The notes: generated from the letters alone by a model not told the origin. DNA of 64,000 bases from Pseudomonas sp. GM74 (GCF_000282455.1 NZ_AKJG01000161.1:20128-84127); one strand, 5' to 3'; shown: positions 17,782 to 28,976, counted from the stretch's first letter. Made by a program: numbers and translations.

Positions 17782-18540
17782 TCACTGGGATTGAATAATG
17801 CTCAACCGCTCCCCGACCACCATCTCGGTAATCCAGTCGACAAGGATAGAGGTGTAGGCCTGCTGGGAAACCGGGTCGCTCAAGGCGTGGTCGGCACCGT
17901 CGATGATGCGGTGGGTCAGCGAGTGAGTCTGCTGGCAGGCCGCCCGGTAGCTCATGATCGTCGCATGGGGCACGTAGTCGTCGGTCTCCGACTGCACTAA
18001 CAGCACATCCCCGGTGAATTGTGAGCAGGCATGCAAGGCACGATTGCTGTCGGCGCACACCAGGGTGCTTCGGTAGTCGCGCAAATCCAGCTTGTCCAGA
18101 TCGCGTTTCGGCGCGTGCCATTGCTCGTCGCGATACAGCGCCGGCACCCGCAGCGCCAGCCAGCGAACGGGCCTCAGCGAAGTCAGAATCGAGGCCAGAT
18201 ACCCCCCATAACTGGTGCCGACCACGGCAATCGCCGAGGTATCGAGGGCCGGGTGCGCGAGCAAGCGGTCATAGGCTGCCAGCAGGTCGCGCAGATTGTC
18301 CTCCCGGGTCACCCGGGACAATGGAATGCCGGTGCCACCGGTGTGCCCGCGCAGGTCGAAGGTCAGGCATACACACCCCAAACCGGCGATGCCTTTGGCG
18401 CGCTCCAGGTCCCGCTCCTGACTACCGCCCCAACCGTGCACAAAAAGTACGCCGGGGACTTTCGATTTGGGGCTCAGAAAAGTCCCGCTCATCTGTTCGT
18501 TATCGATATCGATCTGAATGGATTCGCTTCTAGCCGTCAT
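17782..18540 (-). CDS. Alpha/beta hydrolase (dienelactone hydrolase/acyl-peptidase-like)
   Basis: A 252-residue alpha/beta hydrolase. The oxyanion segment HGWGG is at residues 35-39, the nucleophile elbow GTSYGG places Ser110, the acidic residue is in SETDDYVPH (about 187-188) and the catalytic His is His218 in GADHAL. No signal peptide is seen, so it should be cytoplasmic. Its start overlaps the end of the DUF3182 gene by 11 bases, so the two are coupled. The substrate is unknown; a short-chain ester, thioester or peptide is possible. Confidence 0.85.
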   Translation of the reverse strand: MTARSESIQIDIDNEQMSGTFLSPKSKVPGVLFVHGWGGSQERDLERAKGIAGLGCVCLTFDLRGHTGGTGIPLSRVTREDNLRDLLAAYDRLLAHPALDTSAIAVVGTSYGGYLASILTSLRPVRWLALRVPALYRDEQWHAPKRDLDKLDLRDYRSTLVCADSNRALHACSQFTGDVLLVQSETDDYVPHATIMSYRAACQQTHSLTHRIIDGADHALSDPVSQQAYTSILVDWITEMVVGERLSIIQSQ

Positions 18541-19639
18541 AGGATTTAACCGTTACGTACTTGAGGAGAAATTCACTGCTTTGCGCCGGCCCGCGATACA
18601 CCTCGATGGCATCTGTCGGCAGCGGCTGATCAATGTAGGTTTCCACCGAAGACACACGAATCGCGCGCATCCCCGGATCGTTGACGAAACTCTGCAAAGC
18701 CGCCACCTCGGCACTGCTGGCACCGCCCATGCGCCAGGATTGTTCGAGCACGCCGCTGCGCTGTTTGCCGTCGCTATCGATGCCCTGAGCGATGTCGTAG
18801 TTGCGCCGTGACGCATAGAAACGCGGATAGGCTTCATCCGCGGCGCTGTCGAACACCTGCGCCTGCCTGATAGCCATCCGCACGTCATCGGCCAGGTCCA
18901 GCTTCAGTAAATCGTCATAGCTGCCCTGCACCACCAACAGGTTCGAGCCGCCATACACTTCCTCGCCCTCAGCGTCTTTGGTCAAGTATTGATCACCGCA
19001 GTAACTCAGCACCTTGTCGCCGATGAAACTCTGGCCGACGCTGTGGGTAATCACCTGATCAAGATCCTGCTCCAGCACCACACCTTCGGTGAAGGTCGCG
19101 TCAGCCTCGGGCCTGGCCAGAATTTCATCGAACTCGTCGAGGTTTTTGATCACTTCCTGACCACGTCCGGCGCAGGCATGAATCGGTTTCAGGCGGATCG
19201 GCCCGGTGTACAACAGTTGTTCCGCCGCCGGGCGCGCATCCTTCAGGGAGAACACGCTGAGACCGTCGAGCACCACGCTGCGCACCCGCTCGGAAAACAA
19301 CGGCGCCCAGCCTGGCGGCGCATGGGCGTGGCGGTTGAGCAATCCGTGGCTGATGGCCTTGGTGCAGATGAAGTCGTGGTCGACATAACCGCCCCACAAA
19401 TCCTCCGGTCCCTTGACCCCCAGTTGCCGGGCAGCCGCGGCGCCCACCAGGGTCTGGGTCGGCAACAGGTAGAGGTCCCGACCGCCATGCAACTGCGGGT
19501 CGTAGCTGCCGCCGTACTTGAGCTCCAGTATCTGCGCCAGCCAGCGGGCCAGTGCACGGTTGGTTTCAATTTCGTGCTCTGGCGCATCGGCGAGCACCGA
19601 ATGGGCGACCACCAGTTTCCTGCGGTTTGTTGGGGTCAT
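18530..19639 (-). CDS. DUF3182 family protein, possibly ATP-grasp-like
   Basis: A 369-residue soluble protein of the DUF3182 family. I see segments reminiscent of ATP-grasp ligases: a Lys before a Gly-rich turn (KPIHACAGRGQ, about residue 150), acidic stretches in the middle (VVLEQDLDQVITHSVG) and a terminal RMGGASSAEVAAL motif. This suggests it binds ATP and joins an acid to an amine, but the link is inference. It is coupled to the downstream hydrolase by an 11-base overlap, which could make a synthesis/cleavage pair. The start is ATG 19639, preceded by a GGGGGA-type site. Confidence 0.75.
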   Translation of the reverse strand: MTPTNRRKLVVAHSVLADAPEHEIETNRALARWLAQILELKYGGSYDPQLHGGRDLYLLPTQTLVGAAAARQLGVKGPEDLWGGYVDHDFICTKAISHGLLNRHAHAPPGWAPLFSERVRSVVLDGLSVFSLKDARPAAEQLLYTGPIRLKPIHACAGRGQEVIKNLDEFDEILARPEADATFTEGVVLEQDLDQVITHSVGQSFIGDKVLSYCGDQYLTKDAEGEEVYGGSNLLVVQGSYDDLLKLDLADDVRMAIRQAQVFDSAADEAYPRFYASRRNYDIAQGIDSDGKQRSGVLEQSWRMGGASSAEVAALQSFVNDPGMRAIRVSSVETYIDQPLPTDAIEVYRGPAQSSEFLLKYVTVKSYDG

Positions 19640-19940
19640 GCATCCCCCTTCAATCGACGCTTGATGAATGTAGCTGAAGGGGTGCAGGGATCAGGCCAAG
19701 GCCCGTTACGGCAAAAGGGGTTTTAAATCAGCCCGTTGCGTAGAAAGTGATGGCATTGGGCCTGTTTTATTCTGCACGACGCCCTTTGATACTCCGGCAT
19801 TTTGCACGACTCCAGCCCACACACCCGACCTTGTGGGAGCGAGCTTGCTCGCGATAGCGGTGTTCCAGACACATCAATGTTGAATGTCATGCCCTCATCG
19901 CGAGCAAGCTCGCTCCCACAGGGGATCGGGGGTGATGCGA
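19640..19940. other. Intergenic gap with REP pair (REPIN 6)
   Basis: This 300-base gap upstream of the DUF3182 gene and downstream of the GlxA-type regulator holds a REP pair of the GCGAGCTTGCTCGCGAT subtype, units at about 19832-19860 and 19892-19923. The AT-richer part (19720-19800) probably holds the DUF3182 promoter, but no clear hexamers are seen. Confidence 0.75.
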
Positions 19941-20933
19941 CTACCGTGCAACCGATCCAGGGCTCACCCCGAACCGCATCCGATAATCACTCGGCGCCAG
20001 CCCGGTGATTTTCTTGAACGTCGCGCGAAACGCCCCGGGGTCCTGATAACCCACGGTCCAGGCGATGTGGTCAATGGTGCCGTTGGTGAATTCGAGCATT
20101 TCCCGGGCCTTGCCGACTCGCAGATGCTGGCAGTATTCGGTGGGTTTGAGCCCGGTTGCGGCGCGGAAGCGGCGCAGGAAGGTGCGTTCTTCCAGCCCTG
20201 CCTTTTCGGCCATTGCCGCCAGCGACACATCGGTCGCCCCGGTGCTTTGCAGCCAGTGCTGCACCTTGAGGATCGCCGCATCGCCGTGGCTGAGGATCGG
20301 CGCAAAATTGCTGCCGCACTCACTGGCGCTGTCGCTGTGTTCCACCACCAGAAAACGTGCGGTATGGGTGGCGATGCTCGGCCCCAGCAGCCGGTTGACC
20401 AGGCGCAGACCCAGTTCCGACCAGGCCATCAGTCCGGCGGTGGTAATCAGGTCGCCGTCATCGACAATCGGCGTATCGGCCTTGAGCCGGATCGCCGGAT
20501 AACGTTCGGCGAAGGCTTTGGCCGAGGTCCAGTGAGTCGTGGCGCTGCGACCGTCGAGCAGACCACTTTCGGCCAACAGGATAGAACCCACGCAAACCCC
20601 GCCCAGTGTCGCACCGCTGGCATGTTGCTCATGCAACCAGCGGATCAATCCCTGTGACGCCTGGCCCTCGGAAAAACCGGCAATCGAAGGCGGAATCAAC
20701 ACGGCCACCAGGGCGCGCTCCGGGCCAGGATGGCTGTCGAACACCCGATCCGGTGGCCGATCGCCTTCGACCTGCCAATGGCTGACCCGCAACAGCGGCA
20801 ACTGCGCAGACTGATGCTCGGCGGCGATCCGGTTGGCCACCCCGAACAAATCCGTCAAGCCATGCACCGCCGCCATCTGCGCGCCGGGATAGATCAGCAC
20901 ACCGAGTTCGGCGATTGCCCTTTCTGCGTCCAT
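19941..20933 (-). CDS. GlxA-family transcriptional regulator (DJ-1/PfpI + AraC domains)
   Basis: A 330-residue regulator: an N-terminal DJ-1/PfpI-like domain (LGVLIYPGAQMAAVHGLTDL at the start, the GVCVGSILLAESGLLDGR nucleophile-elbow-like segment near 115-135) and a C-terminal AraC-type double helix-turn-helix (from about residue 225, with GLEERTFLRRFRAATG and AWTVGYQDPGAFRATF). Many of this family respond to quaternary amines such as glycine betaine or carnitine, or to amino compounds. The start is ATG 20933, with AAGGGGG in front; a longer reading to 21017 is rejected. It is divergent from a cysteine hydrolase gene, its likely target. Confidence 0.88.
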   Translation of the reverse strand: MDAERAIAELGVLIYPGAQMAAVHGLTDLFGVANRIAAEHQSAQLPLLRVSHWQVEGDRPPDRVFDSHPGPERALVAVLIPPSIAGFSEGQASQGLIRWLHEQHASGATLGGVCVGSILLAESGLLDGRSATTHWTSAKAFAERYPAIRLKADTPIVDDGDLITTAGLMAWSELGLRLVNRLLGPSIATHTARFLVVEHSDSASECGSNFAPILSHGDAAILKVQHWLQSTGATDVSLAAMAEKAGLEERTFLRRFRAATGLKPTEYCQHLRVGKAREMLEFTNGTIDHIAWTVGYQDPGAFRATFKKITGLAPSDYRMRFGVSPGSVAR

Positions 20934-21034
20934 TGTCAGTTTTCCCCCTTCTATTGTCGGTGCGGCCAATCCCCGGATCGTCTGCCAGGGCCAATACTTG
21001 ATTCCACACCAACACACACTTCGAGGAAACAGTC

Positions 21035-21595
21035 ATGGCCAAGCAAGCGCTCATCGTAGTCGATATCCAGAACGACTACTTCCCCCAAGGCAAGTGGCCG
21101 CTGGTCGGTGCCGACGCCGCCGCAGACAACGCCGTCCGCCTGATCAAGGCCTTCCGCGACGCAGGGGATTCGGTGGTGCATATCCGCCATGAATTCACCT
21201 CCGAAGAGGCGCCGTTTTTCACCCCGAACTCCGAAGGCGCCAAGCTGCATCCCAAGGTCCTCAACCGCGCCGACGAACCGGTGGTACTCAAGCATTTCGT
21301 CAACTCGTTCCGTGAAACCGAACTGAAATCGATCCTCGACGAACAAGGCATCAGGGAACTGGTGGTCGTGGGCAGCATGAGCCACATGTGCGTGGACGGC
21401 ATCACCCGTGCGGCGGCGGATTTTGGCTATACAGTCACCGTGATCCACGACGCCTGCGCCACCCGTGACCTGGAGTTCAATGGCGTGACAGTTCCGGCGG
21501 TGCAGGTTCATGCGGCGTTCATGGCGGCCCTGGCGTTTGCGTATGCCAGCGTGGTGTCGACCAACGAGTTCCTGATAGGAAGCCAGAAGGTGTAA
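21035..21595 (+). CDS. Isochorismatase-fold cysteine hydrolase
   Basis: A 186-residue cysteine hydrolase with the full catalytic triad of the superfamily: Asp10 (VVDIQNDYF), Lys86 (VVLKHFVNSF) and Cys119 (GSMSHMCVD). The cis-peptide-type loop before the Cys is normal. Such enzymes cleave amides such as nicotinamide, carbamoylsarcosine or ureidoacrylate. It is monocistronic, read away from the GlxA-type regulator across about 100 bases, and ends at a strong terminator. Its substrate is probably the effector of the regulator or a derivative; that is inference. Confidence 0.88.
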   Translation: MAKQALIVVDIQNDYFPQGKWPLVGADAAADNAVRLIKAFRDAGDSVVHIRHEFTSEEAPFFTPNSEGAKLHPKVLNRADEPVVLKHFVNSFRETELKSILDEQGIRELVVVGSMSHMCVDGITRAAADFGYTVTVIHDACATRDLEFNGVTVPAVQVHAAFMAALAFAYASVVSTNEFLIGSQKV

Positions 21596-21624
21596 ACCTC
21601 ATTCAGGACGAGACAGCAAAAATG

Positions 21625-21660
21625 AAAAAGCCCATGGCCTCACATGCCATGGGCTTTTTA
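21625..21660 (+). terminator. Terminator after the cysteine hydrolase
   Basis: The stem AAAAAGCCCATGGC / GCCATGGGCTTTTT has a seven-base loop and ends in a T-run, 30 bases after the stop codon. Confidence 0.92.
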
Positions 21661-21816
21661 TTGCCAGTGAGTCTGGACGATCTGCATCGAACGCAATACC
21701 GCCAGAACCCTGGAAAGTCATGCCAAAGCCAACAATCACTCCACTCCCTACGCATACGCCGGGGATGTTGCTTTCACCCATGCCACTCTCTGGATAACTC
21801 ACTGGAAGCCTGAACA

Positions 21817-22317
21817 ATGAACAGCATGAATATCAGCACTGACAGCCTGTCGAAAAAAACATCCCTCGGACTCACCACCATGGCGATCGGGACCTATGGC
21901 ATTTACTTTGCCCTCGCCGTTATCTACTTCTGGTTCGGCGGTATGAAATTTACTCACTATGAAGCAGAGGGACTGGTGCCTCTGGTGAGCAACAGCCCTT
22001 TCCTGGGTTGGGTCTATGACCTTATCAGTGTCGATCTGTTTTCCAGTTTGCTCGGTGTCCTGGAGATTTCCATCGGTGTACTGATTGCAGGCCGCCTGCT
22101 GTCACCAAAGCTTTCCTTGATCGGAGGCGCCTTGTCTGCCGGGTTATTTTTCACCACCTTGAGCTTTATGTTCTCGACGCCCGGAGTGATTGAGCCAGGC
22201 CTTGGTTTCCCGGCCATTACGGTCGCGCCAGGCCAGTTCCTGCTCAAGGACATCGGCTTGCTTGCCGCCTCCCTGTTCGTGGCGGGCCATTCGCTGACCA
22301 GACTGGAAACTCCTTGA
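21817..22317 (+). CDS. DUF417 inner-membrane protein (YkgB/RclC-like)
   Basis: A 166-residue protein with four predicted membrane helices (about residues 27-47, 66-90, 98-117, 138-155). The segment FWFGGMKFTHYEAEGLVPLVSNSPFL, split here by description, is the DUF417 signature: a Gly-Gly-Met-Lys-Phe-Thr core followed by Tyr-Glu-Ala-Glu-Gly and Asn-Ser-Pro. RclC of E. coli, induced by reactive chlorine, belongs to this family. It converges with an RclR-like regulator 30 bases away. Function is unknown beyond stress association. The second in-frame ATG (MNIS) is an alternative start. Confidence 0.8.
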   Translation: MNSMNISTDSLSKKTSLGLTTMAIGTYGIYFALAVIYFWFGGMKFTHYEAEGLVPLVSNSPFLGWVYDLISVDLFSSLLGVLEISIGVLIAGRLLSPKLSLIGGALSAGLFFTTLSFMFSTPGVIEPGLGFPAITVAPGQFLLKDIGLLAASLFVAGHSLTRLETP

Positions 22318-22347
22318 GCTGACAACCTCATCCGCCGATGGCCTGAA

Positions 22348-23220
22348 TCAGCTCAATGCATTCAGGTCATCGTCATCCTCAGCCAGTACGCCGCCCTCAG
22401 CCACCAGGGACTTCATCCAGTCCCGTGGACTGCAGCCGGTCTTGCGGCGAAACGCACGGGCAAGCGCCGACGGACTTTCATAGCCCACCTCATCGGCGAT
22501 CAGCGTAATCGGCCGCCCCTCCCGCAGGCGCTTCTGCGCCAGGCTGATCCGCCAGCTCAAAAGATAATCCAACGGTGTTTGCCCCAGAACCGCGCGAAAA
22601 TGCACCGCATAAGCGGCGCGGGACATGTTCGATTCATTCGCCAACTCGGCCACTGACCAGGCCCGCTGAGGTTGGTTGTGCATCTGAATCAACGAGCGCG
22701 ACAGCCGCACGTCGGCCAACCCGGCCATCATTCCAGTGCTCAACTGCTGGTGGTCGAGCAAATGCCGGAGCAGCAGGATGATCAACAGTTCGAACAAACG
22801 ATCAAGCACCGCCTCCCTGCCACAATGCCCGGCGCCAGCTTCACCGAACAGCCATCTCAGGGTGTCGGCCAGCAACGGCAGCTCATCCAGAGGTAATACC
22901 AGAAGATCGGGGAGCGAAGCAGATATCGGATTACTCGCGCCGCCATCGAACAGCATCGACGCGCATAACAGCTGAGCACCTTCAGTGTCACTGGCGATGA
23001 GCTGATGTCGGTTGGGGCGCGGCAGGAAAATCAGGCTGGGGCGAGCGAGCAACAACTCACTCCTCCCCAGGCCTTTCAACGTGACGGAGCCGGCCTGCAA
23101 CAGGTGAATATGACCGCGCTGGTCGGCGCCATCGTAGGACGCCACGCCGCAAAGCTTGCCGCTGTAAAACAGGTGCGCGCGCACTCCGAACTGTGACAAC
23201 AACGTAGACAGGCGATCCAT
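22348..23220 (-). CDS. AraC-family regulator with N-terminal cupin domain, RclR-like
   Basis: A 290-residue regulator. Residues 1-about 170 form the AraC-type cupin domain (opening MDRLSTLLSQF, with FLPRPNRHQL near 65-74), followed by two helix-turn-helix units (SVAELANESNMSRAAYAVHF and ITLIADEVGYESPSALARAF). Cys24 and Cys86 sit where RclR of E. coli has its redox-sensing cysteines (21 and 89), as judged by eye. RclR responds to hypochlorous acid. The DUF417 neighbour supports a similar role, though genes here are convergent and there is no rclA. I start it at ATG 23220, ten codons inside a longer open frame, because that gives the family N-terminus. Confidence 0.82.
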   Translation of the reverse strand: MDRLSTLLSQFGVRAHLFYSGKLCGVASYDGADQRGHIHLLQAGSVTLKGLGRSELLLARPSLIFLPRPNRHQLIASDTEGAQLLCASMLFDGGASNPISASLPDLLVLPLDELPLLADTLRWLFGEAGAGHCGREAVLDRLFELLIILLLRHLLDHQQLSTGMMAGLADVRLSRSLIQMHNQPQRAWSVAELANESNMSRAAYAVHFRAVLGQTPLDYLLSWRISLAQKRLREGRPITLIADEVGYESPSALARAFRRKTGCSPRDWMKSLVAEGGVLAEDDDDLNALS

Positions 23221-23321
23221 AGGGCAACTCTGCACAGGGTCTGGACCCATAGCAGAGTATCACTGCGCGCTGACGGCTGGACGGTCCTCGATCCCGGCGA
23301 GGAATGCCTTGGTAAAAATGC

Positions 23322-23357
23322 AAAAAAGCCCGGCATCCATAAGGAGGCCGGGCTTTT
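23322..23357 (-). terminator. Terminator between the RclR-like gene and ssb
   Basis: The inverted repeat AAAAAAGCCCGGC / GCCGGGCTTTTT lies just downstream of ssb, which is read on the minus strand. Its A-run and T-run on the two sides make it usable in both directions. Confidence 0.9.
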
Positions 23358-23383
23358 TCAGGTTCTATTCTTCGGTGAAAGAA

Positions 23384-23902
23384 TCAGAACGGGATATCGT
23401 CATCAAAGCTGTCGAAATCCGGAGCCGGTTGAGGAGCCGCCTGCTGTGGAGCAGGGCGCGACTGCTGCGGCGCCGACTGCTGTGGACGCGGAGCCTGCTG
23501 GCGCGGAGCGGATTGCTGGTAGTTGTTACCGCCACCCTGGCCCTGCTGGTCGCCCTGTGGACGGCCGCCGAGCAGTTGCATGGTGCCTTGCATGTCGACC
23601 ACGATTTCGGTGGTGTAACGCTTGATACCGTCTTTTTCCCACTCGCGGGTCTGCAGCTTGCCTTCGATGTAGACCTGCGAACCTTTACGCAGGTATTCGC
23701 CGGCGATTTCCGCAACCTTGCCGAACATCGACACACGGTGCCATTCGGTCTTTTCGACTTTCTGACCGGTTTGCTTGTCGGTCCACTGTTCGCTGGTCGC
23801 CAGACTCAGGTTGGTCACGGCGTTACCGTTAGGCAAGTAGCGAACTTCGGGATCCTGGCCGCAAGTGCCGACCAATATGACTTTGTTAACCCCACGGGCC
23901 AT
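23384..23902 (-). CDS. ssb: Single-stranded DNA-binding protein
   Basis: A 172-residue SSB. Residues 1-110 are the OB-fold (opening MARGVNKVILVGTCGQDPEV, with WHRVSMFGKVAE and the ADQR-like end), followed by a Gly/Gln/Pro-rich linker of about 50 residues and the acidic tip DFDSFDDDIPF that docks repair and replication partners. It works as a homotetramer on ssDNA. The ATG is preceded by GGAGAACGTT. It lies nine bases after the MFS gene on the same strand and divergent from uvrA as a unit, the arrangement I know from other pseudomonads. Confidence 0.97.
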   Translation of the reverse strand: MARGVNKVILVGTCGQDPEVRYLPNGNAVTNLSLATSEQWTDKQTGQKVEKTEWHRVSMFGKVAEIAGEYLRKGSQVYIEGKLQTREWEKDGIKRYTTEIVVDMQGTMQLLGGRPQGDQQGQGGGNNYQQSAPRQQAPRPQQSAPQQSRPAPQQAAPQPAPDFDSFDDDIPF

Positions 23903-23911
23903 AACGTTCTC

Positions 23912-25309
23912 CTAGGCTACGCACGCTGCCCCGGCCGGGTTGTTCACCAGGCGCTCAAGGGTGGTGCGATCCAATAGTTCGGTGTCCAGTTTGATGTAAA
24001 TCGCCGCCTCTTCCGCGACGATGACTGCATCTGTTACCCCTACGACCGCCATCAGGCGCTCGACCAGACCCGCTTCGCGGATCGCCTCTGGCGACAACGG
24101 CAAGCGCAGGCTCGTGACGTAGGGAGGTTCGCGCATGGTAACAGCAAAGGCCAGCCAGAGGGCAGCCAGACCGGCGCATCCGAGGAACACAACCGACAGA
24201 CCGCCATGCTGGAACAGCCAGCCACCGAGGATTCCCCCCAGTGCCGAGCCCAGGAACTGGCTGGTGGAGTAAACCCCCATCGCCGTGCCCTTGCCGCCGG
24301 CCGGTGAAACCTTGCTGATCAGCGATGGCAACGAAGCTTCCAGCAGATTGAACGCGGTGAAGAACACCACCGTACCGATCACCAGAGCCCGCAAGCTATC
24401 GCCGAACTGCCAGAAGAATAGCTCAGTGAGCATCAGCGTCACGACGGCGCCGAGTAAAACTCGTTTCATTTTGCGTTTCCTCTCGCCGTAGATAATGAAC
24501 GGGATCATGGCGAAGAAAGAAATCAGCAACGCGGTCAGGTACACCCACCAGTGCTGCTCTTTGGGCAGCCCGGCTTTCTCGACCAGCGCCAGCGGCAAGG
24601 CGACGAAGCTGGACATCAACATCGCGTGCAACACAAAAATGCCCAGGTCCAGGCGCAGCAGGTCCGGATGCTTGAGGGTCGGAATCAACGCCTGGCGCGC
24701 GACTCCGGACTCACGGTGCTGCAACGGGCCGGTGGAGCGCGGCACCATGAACATCACGATCACGATGCCGAACAGCGCCATGCCGCCGGTAGCAAGGAAC
24801 AGTCCGGACAACCCGAAGGCGCGGGTCAGCAGCGGGCCGACCACCATGGCCACCGCAAACGACAGGCCGATGGTCATGCCGATCATGGCCATGGCCTTGG
24901 TCCGGTGTTGCTCGCGGGTCAGGTCGGACAGCAAGGCCATGACCGCCGCGGAAATCGCTCCGGCGCCCTGCAGGATCCGCCCGGCGATCACGCCCCAGAT
25001 CGAGTCGGCATTGGCTGCCAGCAGACTGCCGAGGGCAAAGACGACCAGGCCCAGGTAAATCACCGGGCGGCGACCGATGCGGTCGGAAATGAAACCGAAA
25101 GGAATCTGGAACACTGCCTGGGTCAGGCCATAAGCGCCAATCGCCAGACCGATCAGGGCCGGCGTGGCTCCGGCCAGATCCATCCCATAGGTCGCCAGTA
25201 CCGGCAACACCATGAACATGCCAAGCATACGGAAGGCGAACACCAGGGCCAGACCGCTTGCCGCCCGGGTCTCGCTGCCACTCATGTGCTCGCTGTGGGG
25301 ATCGTGCAT
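23912..25309 (-). CDS. MFS transporter with C-terminal YAM-like domain (YajR-like)
   Basis: A 465-residue major facilitator. Twelve helices span residues 16-395, with motif A GFISDRIGRRPV between helices 2 and 3 and the LQGAGAISAAVMALLSDLT helix 4. The last 65 residues form a soluble alpha/beta domain (LPLSPEAIREAGLVERLM ... AAIYIKLDTELLD) resembling the YAM domain of E. coli YajR. YajR-like proteins are proton-coupled exporters of unknown substrate. It is the first gene of a two-gene unit with ssb and divergent from uvrA across 191 bases. Confidence 0.87.
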   Translation of the reverse strand: MHDPHSEHMSGSETRAASGLALVFAFRMLGMFMVLPVLATYGMDLAGATPALIGLAIGAYGLTQAVFQIPFGFISDRIGRRPVIYLGLVVFALGSLLAANADSIWGVIAGRILQGAGAISAAVMALLSDLTREQHRTKAMAMIGMTIGLSFAVAMVVGPLLTRAFGLSGLFLATGGMALFGIVIVMFMVPRSTGPLQHRESGVARQALIPTLKHPDLLRLDLGIFVLHAMLMSSFVALPLALVEKAGLPKEQHWWVYLTALLISFFAMIPFIIYGERKRKMKRVLLGAVVTLMLTELFFWQFGDSLRALVIGTVVFFTAFNLLEASLPSLISKVSPAGGKGTAMGVYSTSQFLGSALGGILGGWLFQHGGLSVVFLGCAGLAALWLAFAVTMREPPYVTSLRLPLSPEAIREAGLVERLMAVVGVTDAVIVAEEAAIYIKLDTELLDRTTLERLVNNPAGAACVA

Positions 25310-25500
25310 GGAAAAACCTCATGTGAACCGGCGGCGATTCTACCAGTCCCATCGATTGGCAGGGTATATCGCGACGCTTTGACGCGCATTGCTGACACAC
25401 TCTTCATGTAAGACAGTAGCCCACTCGTTCGATAGTGTGCATCCATCCAGTATTTGGCCGTATACTCCTACGTTTTCGACGCCCGCCGAGCGAGGCCACC

Positions 25501-28335
<2,835 letters not shown>

Positions 28336-28346
28336 CCGGGCTCCAT

Positions 28347-28388
28347 GAAAAAGCCCCTGTCACTTCATCAGTGACAGGGGCTTTTTTG
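28347..28388. terminator. Bidirectional terminator between uvrA and the ferritin gene
   Basis: The stem AAAAAGCCCCTGTCACT / AGTGACAGGGGCTTTTTT separates two convergent genes; both flanks carry the required A/T runs. Confidence 0.95.
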
Positions 28389-28399
28389 TATTCGCGGAA

Positions 28400-28864
28400 T
28401 CAGGTGTGGGATTGCAAGTAGTTCTCAAGCCCGATCAACTTGATCAGACCCAACTGCTTCTCGAGCCAGTAGGTGTGATCCTCTTCGGTGTCATGCAATT
28501 GAACCCGCAGCATTTCGCGGCTGACATAGTCCTTGTGCTGTTCGCAGAGCTTGATGCCTTTGCACAGCGCAGCCCGCACCTTGTATTCCAGGCGCAAGTC
28601 CGCTTCGAGCATCTCGGTCACCGTGGTGCCGACATCGAGATCGTCCGGACGCATGCGCGGCGTGCCTTCAAGCATCAGAATCCGGCGCATCAGGGCATCA
28701 GCGTGCCCTGCTTCTTCTTCCATTTCGTGGTTGATTCGTTCGTAGAGCTTGGTGAAACCCCAGTCCTCATACATCCGCGAGTGGACGAAATATTGATCAC
28801 GCGCGGCCAGTTCGCCGGTCAGCAACGTGTTGAGGTAATCGATCACATCTGGGTGGCCTTGCAT
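28400..28864 (-). CDS. ftnA: Ferritin of the bacterioferritin family lacking the haem-ligand Met (FtnA/BfrA-like)
   Basis: A 154-residue four-helix iron-storage subunit. Ferroxidase ligands Glu18, Tyr25, Glu51, His54, Glu92 and the EEDH motif near 125-128 are present. Residue 52, Met in true bacterioferritins where it ligates haem between subunits, is Ala here. In sequence and place it matches the P. aeruginosa protein first called BfrA and later shown to be a haem-free ferritin, FtnA. 24 subunits would oxidise and store iron in the cytoplasm. It is upstream of and read in the opposite sense to uvrA, and lies just beyond the end of katA on the same strand, which suits its role of limiting iron-driven peroxide damage. 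Confidence 0.88.
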   Translation of the reverse strand: MQGHPDVIDYLNTLLTGELAARDQYFVHSRMYEDWGFTKLYERINHEMEEEAGHADALMRRILMLEGTPRMRPDDLDVGTTVTEMLEADLRLEYKVRAALCKGIKLCEQHKDYVSREMLRVQLHDTEEDHTYWLEKQLGLIKLIGLENYLQSHT

Positions 28865-28976
28865 CGCCCTACATCTCCCTGCTTGAAAGTTGTAGTTTGA
28901 ACCAACATGTCCTTATCGTCACTCGCAAGACGCAATAAAAGCGAAGATATTCTGAGAAAACCAGCTGAAATAACGC

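Noticed and set aside
606..19923. Repeated hairpins as a CRISPR array
   Set aside because: They are dispersed, paired in opposite orientation and match Pseudomonas REP elements; there are no evenly spaced direct repeats or cas genes.
25435..25500. ATG start for uvrA 22 codons upstream
   Set aside because: The added residues are unlike any UvrA N-terminus, whereas TTG 25501 gives the standard one.
25310..25500. LexA box controlling uvrA and the MFS-ssb unit
   Set aside because: I looked for CTG-N10-CAG and related forms and found none convincing; a scan with a Pseudomonas LexA matrix would settle it.
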